A stretch of 64,000 nucleotides of DNA from CAVZQN01 sp963837395 (GTDB taxonomy: Bacteria; Acidobacteriota; HRBIN11; JAKEFK01), in assembly GCA_963837395.1 (NCBI GenBank), contig CAWINI010000001.1, positions 248,001-312,000 of the forward strand, in the 5' to 3' direction. The notes under the pieces were generated by a model. It had not been told where the DNA came from, ran no database searches, and saw only the letters and a list, made by a program, of their open reading frames with translations. Below, piece after piece: positions 46,729-54,634 of the stretch. The position numbers and the translations under genes were made by a program. Numbering within the stretch: position 1 is the first letter of the stretch; each line of letters starts with the position of its first letter.

Positions 46729-47183
46729 TTCAATTAAAAGTGAATGGTGTTGATCATCGGATCGAAGCAGATCCGGAAATGCCTTTACTTTGGGTCTTGC
46801 GCGATCTCTTGAATCTAACCGGAACTAAATATGGATGCGGTGAAGCGCTTTGTGGCGCTTGTTGCGTTCAACTGAATGGTGAAGTTGTACGATCTTGCGT
46901 GACGCCGGTTCGCAGAGCCATTGGAAAAGAAGTTCTTACTATTGAGGGCTTATCGGCTAATGGTGATCATCCTTTGCAAAAAGTATGGATCGAGATGGGT
47001 GTTCCTCAATGTGGATACTGTCAAGCGGGTCAAATCATGAGTGCAGCCGCGCTTTTAGCTGCGAATCCAAAACCAACAGAGGAAGAAATCGATCAATCGC
47101 TTTCCGGCAATTTGTGCCGGTGCGGTACTTACCTCCGGATTCGTGCTGCGATCCGGCGTGCATCAGGTCAAGAAATAAAATGA
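46725..47183 (+). CDS. iorA: Isoquinoline 1-oxidoreductase-like small subunit, [2Fe-2S]
   Basis: 152 residues from ATG 46725. The N-terminal plant-type ferredoxin domain shows GCGEALCGACCVQLNGEVVR and a following VRSC; the C-terminal [2Fe-2S]-binding domain has PQCGYCQAGQIM and GNLCRCGTYLRI. Both clusters are complete. This is the electron-transfer subunit of a molybdopterin hydroxylase. It overlaps the preceding cytochrome gene and the following catalytic subunit by ATGA each, giving a tightly coupled three-gene operon. Confidence 0.92.
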   Translation: MIQLKVNGVDHRIEADPEMPLLWVLRDLLNLTGTKYGCGEALCGACCVQLNGEVVRSCVTPVRRAIGKEVLTIEGLSANGDHPLQKVWIEMGVPQCGYCQAGQIMSAAALLAANPKPTEEEIDQSLSGNLCRCGTYLRIRAAIRRASGQEIK

Positions 47184-49420
47184 GCCCAATAGAAATCACC
47201 AGACGTTCTTTTATTGCGGCAGTTGGAGGCGCAGTTGGTGGACTCGCACTCGGATTCCGTTTTGATGCAGCTGCCGATAATGCGGAAACGGTTTTTCAAC
47301 CGAGTGTATTCCTTCATATATCGAATGATGGCGTTGTCACCATTGTTTCTGCTCGCGCTGAAATGGGACAAGGAATTCGCAGTTCCCTTCCAGTGATCGT
47401 TGCGGATGAACTCGGTGCAGACTGGGCAAATGTAAAAGTTGTACAAGCTGATGCTGATGAGCGATATGGAGATCAGGATACCGATGGTTCGCATAGTGTT
47501 CGTTCTTTCTATGAAGAAATGCGGATGGTGGGAGCAACTGCACGCACTATGTTAATTGCAGCCGCAGCGCAGCGTTGGAAAATTCCGATTTCACGCATCA
47601 CTGTACGCGATCATCTTGTTCATGATTTGCAGGAAAAGCGTTCTTTGGGTTTTAGCGAATTAGTTGCTGATGCAGCGAAGTTGCCCGTTCCGAATTCAAA
47701 AGAAGTTGTGTTGCGACCGGACAACGAATTGAAAAGAGTTGGACGCGAACTTCCGTTGATTGATGCACCGGCATACGTAACAGGTAAGGCGATCTTTGGC
47801 GCTGATGTCCGAATTCCTGGAATGTTAACTGCAGTAATTGTGCGTCCGCCAGTTGTAGGTGGAAAAGTTGTAAGCGTAGATGATTCAGCCGCGCTGAAAA
47901 TTCCGGGCGTTCGCAAAGTGATCACTCTTCCCTCTTTGACTCCGCCGGCCGCTTTTCAACCGCTTGGTGGTGTAGCAGTAGTTGCCGATCATACATGGGC
48001 AGCAATGCGCGGCTGCTCTGCATTGAAGATTGAATGGGATCACGGCGAAAATAAAGATTACGATTCGGATGCTTATAAAAGCGCACTCGAAACATCAGTG
48101 CGTAAAGCGGGAAGCGTAGTTCGTCAAGTTGGAAATGTTGATCAAGGGTTTACGAACGCGAGACGTACGATCGAGGCCGAATATTATATTCCGCATCTTG
48201 ATCAAGCACCGATGGAACCACCGTCAGCTGTGGCTCGCTTCGAACAAGGACGGTGTGAGATCTGGGCTTCTACGCAGAATCCGCAAGGTGCGCAAGAAGA
48301 AGCCGCGCGCGCATTAGGAATCGATAAAAGCAAAGTTACCGTACATGTAACATTTTTAGGCGGTGGGTTTGGTCGAAAATCCAAACCGGATTACGTTGCT
48401 GAGGCTGCAATATTAGCGCGTGAAGCAAATGCGCCGGTACGAGTTCAATGGACACGCCCGGATGAAATTCGTCATGGGTATTATCACGCTTGCAGTAAAC
48501 AGCGGATTGAAGCTGCTATTGATTCGTCCGGCAAAATCGTTGCATGGCGTCACCGGATCGCATCACCACCAATCGATTCTACATTTGATGTAAACGCGAA
48601 ACGTCTTTCAGAAGGAGACTTAGATCAGGGTATTCTGGATCTGCCGCTGATGATTCCCAATGTCAAAGTGGAAGTTTGTAATGCACCCGGGCATGTTCGT
48701 ATCGGTTGGCTTCGCTCCGTTTACAACATCAATCATGCATTTGCAGTTCAAAGTTTTATCGCTGAACTTGCTCACGAATTGGGGCGCGATCATAAAGATT
48801 TCCTGCTGGAAGTGCTTGGACCAGATAGAATGCTAACACCGGCCGATCAGGGCGTTGAAAAGATTCCAAATTATGATGCATCACTGGATGAGTATCCTGT
48901 GGATGTAGGCCGTCTGCGAGCGGTGATTGAAAATGTCACAAAGCGTGCGGGATGGAATTCTACGCGAAAATCAGAACGAGCGCTGGGACTCGCAGCTCAT
49001 CGTAGTTTTCTTACTTATGTTGCTGCGGTAGCTGCTGTTTCGAAAGACAAAGACGATCGAATTCGCATCGATGAAATTTGGGTTACTGCAGATTGCGGCA
49101 AAGTAGTCAATTTAGACAGAGTAAAGTTTCAATTTGAAGGGGCCGCTATTTTCGGAATTACTCTGGCGATGCACGGCTCGATCACAATGCGCAATGGCGC
49201 TGTCGAACAAACCAATTTTCGGGATTATCCATTGCTGCGAATCGGAGAAGCGCCGCGCGCAATTCATGTGGAGATTATTTCCAGCACCCAACCTCCCGCC
49301 GGCGTTGGAGAGCCAGGCGTACCTCCAATTGCTCCGGCCATTGCTAACGCAATATTTGCGCTCACCGGTAAAAGATGCCGCGAAATTCCATTCAACAAAC
49401 AATTAACTCAACAAAATTGA
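47180..49420 (+). CDS. iorB: Isoquinoline 1-oxidoreductase-like large (molybdopterin) subunit
   Basis: 746 residues from ATG 47180, overlapping the iorA stop; the frame extends further up but only as antiparallel reading of iorA. A Tat-type leader (ITRRSFIAAVGGAVGGLALGF) indicates export of the folded cofactor-bearing complex. Characteristic blocks: DGVVTIVSARAEMGQGIRSS, ANVKVVQADADERYGDQDTD, GGGFGRKSKPDYVAEA and PAGVGEPGVPPIAPAIANAI with the conserved glutamate near the C-terminus. It catalyses hydroxylation of aldehydes or N-heterocycles; the exact substrate is unknown. The 3' end overlaps the convergent MazF-like gene by 18 bp. Confidence 0.92.
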   Translation: MSPIEITRRSFIAAVGGAVGGLALGFRFDAAADNAETVFQPSVFLHISNDGVVTIVSARAEMGQGIRSSLPVIVADELGADWANVKVVQADADERYGDQDTDGSHSVRSFYEEMRMVGATARTMLIAAAAQRWKIPISRITVRDHLVHDLQEKRSLGFSELVADAAKLPVPNSKEVVLRPDNELKRVGRELPLIDAPAYVTGKAIFGADVRIPGMLTAVIVRPPVVGGKVVSVDDSAALKIPGVRKVITLPSLTPPAAFQPLGGVAVVADHTWAAMRGCSALKIEWDHGENKDYDSDAYKSALETSVRKAGSVVRQVGNVDQGFTNARRTIEAEYYIPHLDQAPMEPPSAVARFEQGRCEIWASTQNPQGAQEEAARALGIDKSKVTVHVTFLGGGFGRKSKPDYVAEAAILAREANAPVRVQWTRPDEIRHGYYHACSKQRIEAAIDSSGKIVAWRHRIASPPIDSTFDVNAKRLSEGDLDQGILDLPLMIPNVKVEVCNAPGHVRIGWLRSVYNINHAFAVQSFIAELAHELGRDHKDFLLEVLGPDRMLTPADQGVEKIPNYDASLDEYPVDVGRLRAVIENVTKRAGWNSTRKSERALGLAAHRSFLTYVAAVAAVSKDKDDRIRIDEIWVTADCGKVVNLDRVKFQFEGAAIFGITLAMHGSITMRNGAVEQTNFRDYPLLRIGEAPRAIHVEIISSTQPPAGVGEPGVPPIAPAIANAIFALTGKRCREIPFNKQLTQQN

Positions 49421-49741
49421 AAGATTGTTCGCAAGTTGACTCTGGCTTCGCCGGGAAATCTTACCCAGACGTCTTATTAGTCTGCGATTATCGATCGCCC
49501 TGATCTGATCTACAAGAATATCGGATTTCTGTTTTAGACCAGCTTCGTTTACCCCAAGATGTACCCGCAAGAAGATCACACGTGGTTGAACCTTCGTTGT
49601 AATCGGACAAATAACCGTTGATGGGTGAACCCCGTTCAGCAGATTTGTTTGAACCACGACAACTGGTCGAACTTTTCCCGGCTCAGTACCTCTTTTGGGC
49701 TCTAAATCTGCGAGGAAAACATCCCCTTTGCCAATGACCAT
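49403..49741 (-). CDS. MazF/PemK-type mRNA interferase
   Basis: A 112-residue protein with the PemK pattern: GDVFLADLEPKRGTEPGKVR, PVVVVQTNLLN, STVICPITTKVQ and KQKSDILVDQIRAIDNRRL. The central RPVVVVQ and DQIRAID blocks are the conserved MazF strands. It should cleave single-stranded mRNA at a short motif. The antitoxin gene is 6 bp upstream. The 3' end overlaps iorB by 18 bp on the opposite strand. Confidence 0.9.
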   Translation of the reverse strand: MVIGKGDVFLADLEPKRGTEPGKVRPVVVVQTNLLNGVHPSTVICPITTKVQPRVIFLRVHLGVNEAGLKQKSDILVDQIRAIDNRRLIRRLGKISRRSQSQLANNLSILLS

Positions 49742-49747
49742 TCACTT

Positions 49748-49987
49748 CTATTCGGGCAATTCATCTTCCAAAGATTCAAATTCATCCAGAACAAGTAATG
49801 ACTCAGATGCGACCAACCTTGATTCATCAGCTAACCGCTTTTTTAGAATTTTTCTTTTCCAAAGTTTGTTGTATAGCTGTATTGCGTCATTAAAATAAGC
49901 GTTTCTTGGTTCTATCCGCTTTTTTAGAATTTCCTCAGTTTCCCGAAAAATATCGTCTTTTAACTTCAAGGACAGTATCTTGGACAT
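49748..49987 (-). CDS. Antitoxin of the MazF-like pair
   Basis: A 79-residue protein. The N-terminal ILSLKLKDDIFRETEEILKK, RIEPRNAYFNDAI fits a ribbon-helix-helix domain; the C-terminus is acidic (LDEFESLEDELPE), as expected for a segment that blocks MazF. Located directly upstream of the toxin. Confidence 0.8.
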   Translation of the reverse strand: MSKILSLKLKDDIFRETEEILKKRIEPRNAYFNDAIQLYNKLWKRKILKKRLADESRLVASESLLVLDEFESLEDELPE

Positions 49988-50171
49988 CCGAGATCCTATT
50001 AGGTATTACCAAGAGTATATACCCTACGATCGTTCTGTCAACTTCGTCGAGATATGATGGAGATGGATGTTTACGATTTCAACGGAATACAAGGTCACAA
50101 ATAAAAACGAACGTTTACAGCGTGGCTCTTAGATTTCACTTTGCATTTTTGCGGTGAATCAGCAGCTCAGT

Positions 50172-50681
50172 TTACGCTGATTTGGTCAATCCGAAATCGG
50201 GCGGAATAAGAACAGAATTATTCTTTTCGTTATTCCACATAATTCCGATCTTATTAAACCTGTATTCAATCGATTCTGAATCGATCACATTCGCCAGCCA
50301 CTCTGTCGGCACTTTGGCTTTAGCGGCTATTTCCCCCAGAAGATGCACATCACCTTCATTTTTCTTTTTAGCCAATTTTCTCAATGTAAGGCAAACTGTT
50401 TTCAGCCGCGAAATGAATTCTGTATCTTTCTTCAATGCACCATTGAGTTGGAGTCCTTTAAGCCAACCACTTGGATTTAAGAAAAACATTTCTTCTTCCT
50501 TTTCACCGGTGTGACGAAGAAATCTTTTTTGAAATAAGGAATACCACGTTGAAGGCAGATAACCCGGATAATTTGCTTGATCAAGCTTTACGGCCTTGGC
50601 CCGGACATCTTCATTAACATCTGCTGCAATTTTAGAAAGCAGCTCTTTTTGCTTCTTAATCCTGTCATTTTTTGAAGTCAT
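50172..50681 (-). CDS. Unknown helical protein
   Basis: 169 residues, family not recognised. It is Lys-rich and largely helical (RIKKQKELLSKIAADVNEDV, RLKTVCLTLRKLAKKKNEGD), with no signal peptide or membrane segment. An AGGAGA ribosome site precedes the ATG. It is the last gene of a minus-strand run after XRE, BON and STAS genes, 30 bp below the STAS gene, and may be part of the same stress-linked unit. Confidence 0.6.
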   Translation of the reverse strand: MTSKNDRIKKQKELLSKIAADVNEDVRAKAVKLDQANYPGYLPSTWYSLFQKRFLRHTGEKEEEMFFLNPSGWLKGLQLNGALKKDTEFISRLKTVCLTLRKLAKKKNEGDVHLLGEIAAKAKVPTEWLANVIDSESIEYRFNKIGIMWNNEKNNSVLIPPDFGLTKSA

Positions 50682-50711
50682 TTTTCTTTTCTCCTATATT
50701 GCTTCGCTTAA

Positions 50712-51080
50712 TTAAGGTTGAGAATGTGAAATAGATTGGCTCAGCAGTTGGATAGCATCGTCAACAGATAAGGCGATAGGAAAGTAATTGTGCAATCCCG
50801 AGATCTCGATCAACCTCTCGATCCTGCTATTTACTCCCATTAAAACTACTTGACCGCCTCTCCGGATAATGTCATTCCGCGCTTTTATCAATTCACCAAT
50901 TCCTGAAGAATCAATCCCTTTTACGCCTTTTACATCCAAAATCAGCTTCACAGCCGGACCTTCACATAATCTTTGAAACTCTTCACCCAATGGAGTGACG
51001 GATCCCTCCTCAACATTGCCAAAGATGCTAAGCAGTTGAATATTTGACGGACTATTCATAACTGTCAAATCTAATTTCAC
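50712..51080 (-). CDS. STAS-domain anti-sigma factor antagonist
   Basis: 122 residues with the SpoIIAA/STAS pattern: LILDVKGVKGIDSSGIGELI, KARNDIIRRGGQVVLMGVNS and RIERLIEISGLHNYFPIALS. The serine in KGIDSSGIG is the usual phosphorylation site that switches binding of an anti-sigma kinase. No partner kinase or sigma factor is in the window. It lies 11 bp after the BON gene. Confidence 0.87.
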   Translation of the reverse strand: MKLDLTVMNSPSNIQLLSIFGNVEEGSVTPLGEEFQRLCEGPAVKLILDVKGVKGIDSSGIGELIKARNDIIRRGGQVVLMGVNSRIERLIEISGLHNYFPIALSVDDAIQLLSQSISHSQP

Positions 51081-51091
51081 TGATTTATATC

Positions 51092-51466
51092 CTACTGATT
51101 TTGCACCATCAGATTCGAACGGACACGCTTCACACCTTCAACGGATCGCCCTAACTCCATTGCGCGATCGGCTTTTAACTGACTGGTAACTTTACCGTTC
51201 AATGTAACGGAACCATTTGTCGTATCCACATTGATTCTCGAAGAGGATATCAAGTCGTCGTTTGCGAATTTCAGCATAATTGCTGATGAAATATTCGCGT
51301 CCTGAGTCCGGCCATCTGAATTTTTCGATACATCCACATCCCATTGGTATCTCTCTATGAGACCCTCATTCATCGCAACAGCTGTATTTTTTTTGGCTGT
51401 GCAACTCACAGAAACCAAAACTGCCACCGCCAGAAGAATGAATATAAAAACCATCTTCTTGTTCAT
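51092..51466 (-). CDS. BON-domain lipoprotein
   Basis: 124 residues. The leader MVFIFILLAVAVLVSVSC ends in a lipobox cysteine, so the protein is probably an outer-membrane or periplasmic lipoprotein. The mature part is one BON domain (ISSAIMLKFANDDLISSSRI, GSVTLNGKVTSQLKADRAME, GVKRVRSNLMV), linked to membrane stress tolerance in OsmY-like proteins. A degraded copy of its 5' end is at 57168-57210. Confidence 0.85.
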   Translation of the reverse strand: MNKKMVFIFILLAVAVLVSVSCTAKKNTAVAMNEGLIERYQWDVDVSKNSDGRTQDANISSAIMLKFANDDLISSSRINVDTTNGSVTLNGKVTSQLKADRAMELGRSVEGVKRVRSNLMVQNQ

Positions 51467-51503
51467 AACTGTTTCTCCTTTATAAGTACAATCTCCATCA
51501 TCA

Positions 51504-52367
51504 TCACCGTTTGTTGCTGCGGAAATAGAGCGGATCTCTCAGATCTTGCAACACATGATAGTAAAACAACGCATTGGGCTTTTTTTCTTTGAATCTTAGC
51601 TTTCTCAAAAGCCTTGCTTCCTCCTCCGAAAGATCTGTGCACAGTAAACGATCCCGGAGGAAATCTTTTAATCCAGATTCGTCCTCATCCGGTGATTGAG
51701 GTTCCATTTCAACAAAGGCAAATCTTCTTAACCGTGACTCTCCCTGTTTGGGGCTTAAAACGACATCCATATTAAAATTGCGCAGGTCAATATCCCAGGA
51801 TTTAATCAGAGGCTCCAAAAAATAGATAGAATTCTGAATAGACAGGGTGTAAATATCAGTATCCAGGAATTCAACAACAATCATGCGCATTTCGTCATAA
51901 GTTTTTTCATTCGCACGGGCGATTCGTTGAAGCCACTTTTCATTGTTCCAACCTTCCCTGGTGACCTCCTTTGTGACATTCAGTAACTTCTGGGTCACAA
52001 TTCGTTCAATTTCTCCAAAAGGCTCTTTCTCAAAAATCTTCCGGAGTTCTGCCTGCTTACTACGTTTGCATTTACTAAGAACCAACTCTCGAACATCTTC
52101 AAATAAGGGGCGAGGTGGATAATCAAATTTGCGCTTCAGTTCGTGTTTTCGCTGCAAGTCGGCAAGCTTCGATAGATCTCCGGACGGAAGCTTTAAGAAC
52201 TTTTCGATTCTGTTATAAATGTCTGTCCTGGTCGGTGAAGGTAGCTGTTTTTTTCTCTTCAGCAACTGTGAAATGAAAGAGGGCGTGACTTGAACGGCGT
52301 CAGCGAGATCCTGCTGTTCATAACCTAACTCATTCAACCGGGCACTCACCAATTCTGCAACGTCCAT
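51504..52367 (-). CDS. XRE-family transcriptional regulator
   Basis: 287 residues. The N-terminal helix-turn-helix reads LNELGYEQQDLADAVQVTPS, FISQLLKRKKQLPSP (residues about 10-50). The large remainder, helical with EIERIVTQKLLNVTKEVTRE and a C-terminal LRKLRFKEKKPNALFYYHVL, probably senses a ligand or partner. Directly upstream lies the inverted repeat TTAAC-N8-GTTAA, which also occurs ahead of the second ABM-like gene; similar half-sites overlap both ABM promoters. The regulator may control itself and these genes; that is inferred from motif placement. Confidence 0.8.
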   Translation of the reverse strand: MDVAELVSARLNELGYEQQDLADAVQVTPSFISQLLKRKKQLPSPTRTDIYNRIEKFLKLPSGDLSKLADLQRKHELKRKFDYPPRPLFEDVRELVLSKCKRSKQAELRKIFEKEPFGEIERIVTQKLLNVTKEVTREGWNNEKWLQRIARANEKTYDEMRMIVVEFLDTDIYTLSIQNSIYFLEPLIKSWDIDLRNFNMDVVLSPKQGESRLRRFAFVEMEPQSPDEDESGLKDFLRDRLLCTDLSEEEARLLRKLRFKEKKPNALFYYHVLQDLRDPLYFRSNKR

Positions 52368-52387
52368 GTTCTTAATTCTCCCTATTA

Positions 52388-52405
52388 TTAACCATTATTA
52401 GTTAA
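52388..52405. promoter_or_regulatory. Putative operator TTAAC-N8-GTTAA, copy 1
   Basis: A perfect inverted repeat 20 bases upstream of the XRE start codon, embedded in ATTATTAACCATTATTAGTT. The same sequence recurs at 57251-57268. It is a likely binding site for the XRE protein. Confidence 0.55.
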
Positions 52406-52515
52406 ATTATAACTGAATCAAATTGAGACGTCAAGTCAAATAATTTAAGTGATTTATGGATCAGATAAGGAGTTGGATTGAACCTAAACTGGAACAGTTT
52501 GTCTTAAAATGTAAA

Positions 52516-52544
52516 TTGACTTGTTCGAATAATTAATCTATTAT
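52516..52544 (+). promoter_or_regulatory. Promoter of ABM-like gene 1
   Basis: TTGACT (52516-52521), a 17-bp spacer, then TATTAT (52539-52544), a good sigma-70-type promoter. The sequence TTATGGTTAAG overlapping the -10 resembles half of the nearby TTAAC operator. The second ABM gene has the same layout. Confidence 0.7.
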
Positions 52545-52577
52545 GGTTAAGTGATAAAAATAAGCTTCTAGAAGTTA

Positions 52578-52621
52578 AAAAACTCCTAGCTTGGTCACAA
52601 ATCCAAAACTTAGGAGGTTTT
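52578..52621 (+). promoter_or_regulatory. Conserved leader hairpin hiding the ribosome site, copy 1
   Basis: In the 5' leader AAAAACTCCTAG pairs with TTAGGAGGTTTT (one mismatch), placing the AGGAGG (52612-52617) of the following gene in a stem with a 22-base loop. The same arrangement is kept at 57441-57482 although loop bases differ. It may be a translational switch such as a thermosensor or protein-bound leader. Confidence 0.55.
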
Positions 52622-52626
52622 AGATT

Positions 52627-52947
52627 ATGTATGCACGTATAGTGAACATGAAACTGAAGAAGAATGCGCAGGACGAATTTGCAAAAACATTCGAAAGCGA
52701 AATCATGCCGATGCTGCGTAAGCAAACTGGGTTCAAGGATGAACTTAGCTTCCTGGCTCCGGAACGCTCGGAAGTAACAGGAATCAGCCTTTGGAATAAG
52801 AAAGAAAGCGCGGATGAATACAATCACACAATGTATCCGGAAGTTTTAAAACACCTGTCGAAAGTCATCGATGGAACTCCCGAAGTGAGAACTTTTGAAG
52901 TATCAAGTTCCACTTTCCATAAGATCGTAGCAGGACAAACAATCTGA
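52627..52947 (+). CDS. ABM-like dimeric alpha/beta-barrel protein 1
   Basis: 106 residues (MYARIVNMKLKKNAQDEFAK, KQTGFKDELSFLAPERSEVT, GISLWNKKESADEYNHTMYP) matching the antibiotic-biosynthesis-monooxygenase/dimeric alpha-beta barrel fold. Such proteins are small cytoplasmic dimers; some degrade heme or oxidise quinols, most are uncharacterised. No signal peptide. A strong promoter, a structured leader and a perfect terminator bracket the gene, so it is a stand-alone, tightly controlled unit. The paralogue at 57488-57808 is about 85% identical. Confidence 0.82.
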   Translation: MYARIVNMKLKKNAQDEFAKTFESEIMPMLRKQTGFKDELSFLAPERSEVTGISLWNKKESADEYNHTMYPEVLKHLSKVIDGTPEVRTFEVSSSTFHKIVAGQTI

Positions 52948-52981
52948 CGATCCTTTAATGCATACCCCCTATTTGCATATG

Positions 52982-53009
52982 AGAGAGCGGAAATCCGCTC
53001 TCTTTTTTT
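52982..53009 (+). terminator. Rho-independent terminator of ABM-like gene 1
   Basis: AGAGAGCGGA-AA-TCCGCTCTCT followed by seven T residues: a strong stem and U-tract. The same terminator follows the second ABM gene. Confidence 0.9.
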
Positions 53010-53027
53010 ATACTCTGGAATCATAAA

Positions 53028-53138
53028 GACTTCAGGTATTCAACGAGTTCGTTCTTCTCCTGATCAGTTACTCACTTAGCGCGACTGTTGAATAGCTTTT
53101 CATTATCGAAGCCGACTTTCGCTGTTGCCGGAAACTGT
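53028..53138 (-). pseudogene. Relic of the di-heme cytochrome gene (three joined blocks)
   Basis: Blocks 53028-53070, 53071-53100 and 53101-53138 match, in the same order, the regions around 60415, 60690 and 60831 of the cytochrome gene at 60403-61747, with the intervening sequence deleted. It is a shrunken duplicate with no coding capacity. Confidence 0.85.
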
Positions 53139-53182
53139 AGTTAAAGAGCCCTACGAACTGTTTCGCGGGACGCCTCAAGAAA

Positions 53183-53365
53183 CTATGCCTTTCCGGCTTT
53201 CTGCAGCTCGTTCACTAGCTCCGCCGTATTTTGTTTCGCCTTTTCAACATCGCCTTTGTTTCCAGCTTTTGCTGCCGCCCGAAATGTTTTGTTTGTGATG
53301 TTATCAGGATTTCCGTGATCATCATCAGGCCTTTTACATCCGCAGTTGTAACAGATATTAATTTT
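53183..53365 (-). CDS. Small Cys-rich protein, copy 1 (start codon doubtful)
   Basis: About 58 residues: ICYNCGCKRPDDDHGNPDNI, TNKTFRAAAKAGNKGDVEKA, KQNTAELVNELQKAGKA. The CYNCGCK cluster plus DDDHG could bind zinc. In the copy at 60174-60368 translation starts at an ATG just before CYNC; here the same position reads ATC, and only a longer upstream frame has start codons. It sits beside a cytochrome relic, so it is probably a decaying duplicate. Function unknown. Confidence 0.55.
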   Translation of the reverse strand, partial: KINICYNCGCKRPDDDHGNPDNITNKTFRAAAKAGNKGDVEKAKQNTAELVNELQKAGKA

Positions 53366-53428
53366 CCATATGATTTCGCAACAACATAAAATAGCGGTTT
53401 CGGTTTTTGTCAGATAGAATAAATAGCT

Positions 53429-54124
53429 ATGCCACAAACTCCACATGTTGAACGGCATTTCACCGCTGGGGAAACGGTTCGGGACGTAGTGATCGGAATG
53501 TCTGACGGTTTGACTGTACCTTTCGCACTCGCAGCGGGTCTAACCGGTGCTATCACCACCTCCAATATTATTATTACGGCGGGTTTTGCAGAAATTGCTG
53601 CCGGCTCAATCGCAATGGGTTTGGGCGGTTATCTTGCTGCCAGAAGCGATGCTGAACATTATGCCAATGAACGCCGGCGCGAGGAACGCGAAGTCGTGGA
53701 AAGGGTCGAAGTCGAAAAGGAAGAAGTAGCGGAGATATTTCATTCTTATGGTTTAACAGATGCGGAATCTGCGCCCATCGTAGAAGCATTCAGCACGCGA
53801 CCACAGGCGTGGGTTGATTTTATGATGCGCTTTGAATTGGGACTGGAAAAACCTGACCCCAAACGTGCGCTCAGGAGTGCATTAACAATTGCCGGAGCTT
53901 ACATCGCTGGTGGAATTATTCCGTTGTCCCCTTATCTGTTTCTGCCGCAAGCCCAAAGCGCATTGCTGTTATCCGTGGTGCTGACGCTTGTGGCATTGCT
54001 GGTGTTCGGCTATGTCAAAGGACAATTCACAGGGGCAAAACCGATTCGCAGCGCATTTCAAACGATGCTGATTGGCGGACTTGCCGCTGCTGCTGCGTTT
54101 GGTATTGCGAGATCTATTTCATAA
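53429..54124 (+). CDS. VIT1/CCC1-type iron/manganese transporter
   Basis: 231 residues with the VIT1/CCC1 pattern. ETVRDVVIGMSDGLTVPFAL and ITAGFAEIAAGSIAMGLGGY, then LAARSDAEHYANERRREERE form the first membrane pair and the cytosolic metal-binding helical region. EEVAEIFHSYGLTD follows, then three C-terminal membrane segments (GGIIPLSPYLFLPQAQSALL, LLSVVLTLVALLVFGYVKG, MLIGGLAAAAAFGIARSI). It exports cytoplasmic Fe2+ or Mn2+. Located between a cytochrome relic and the release-factor-like gene in the stress cluster. Confidence 0.9.
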   Translation: MPQTPHVERHFTAGETVRDVVIGMSDGLTVPFALAAGLTGAITTSNIIITAGFAEIAAGSIAMGLGGYLAARSDAEHYANERRREEREVVERVEVEKEEVAEIFHSYGLTDAESAPIVEAFSTRPQAWVDFMMRFELGLEKPDPKRALRSALTIAGAYIAGGIIPLSPYLFLPQAQSALLLSVVLTLVALLVFGYVKGQFTGAKPIRSAFQTMLIGGLAAAAAFGIARSIS

Positions 54125-54227
54125 ATCAATCTCCGGATCTCGGCAAAAAGTTCGGTACCACATTCAAAAATGAGCTTGCCGGGTTCACGATGTGGTGGAT
54201 TGCAGTACGTTGACAAAGGAGGAACTG

Positions 54228-54614
54228 ATGAAAAGTGCAGCTGGTTTGTGGATTGACCACAGGAAGGCTGTGATCGTGATGATCACAGACCAAGGAGAAG
54301 AAACAAAGCGGATCACATCAAACATGGAGAAGCATGTGCGATTTTCCGGTGGAACCATATCGGAAGAAGGCGGCGCAGAAGATCAGAGAGACAGAGAATT
54401 TACAGGCCATCTGACCGTATACTATGACGAAGTAATCTCCTGTATTCGGAATGTAGAATCCATTCTGATATTTGGTCCTGGTGAGGCCAAAGGCGAGCTC
54501 GAAAAACGTCTTGTTGATAAAGGACTTGGTAAACACATCGTCGGTATTGAAACAGTGGACAAGATGACCGATCGCCAGATCGCAGCAAAAGTTCGACAGC
54601 ACTTTGAAAAATAA
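54228..54614 (+). CDS. Conserved protein, possible release-factor-like (baeRF-type) fold
   Basis: 128 residues from ATG 54228, selected because AAGGAGGAACTG precedes it. The sequence SAAGLWIDHRKAVIVMITDQ, GEETKRITSNMEKHVRFSGG, FTGHLTVYYDEVISCIRNVE, ILIFGPGEAKGELEKRLVDK, IVGIETVDKMTDRQIAAKVR belongs to a widespread but uncharacterised bacterial family. The FGPGEAK-like turn and C-terminal helix resemble the central domain of eRF1-type or host-attachment proteins. It is 20 bp before the Mg2+ ATPase gene. Function unknown; the fold is a suggestion. Confidence 0.6.
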   Translation: MKSAAGLWIDHRKAVIVMITDQGEETKRITSNMEKHVRFSGGTISEEGGAEDQRDREFTGHLTVYYDEVISCIRNVESILIFGPGEAKGELEKRLVDKGLGKHIVGIETVDKMTDRQIAAKVRQHFEK

Positions 54615-54634
54615 TCCCGTATTCAAGAATAGGT

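Noticed and set aside
46985..47180. N-terminal extension of the IorB reading frame
   Set aside because: The frame is open upstream only as a shadow of iorA. ATG 47180 overlaps the iorA stop and directly precedes the Tat motif.
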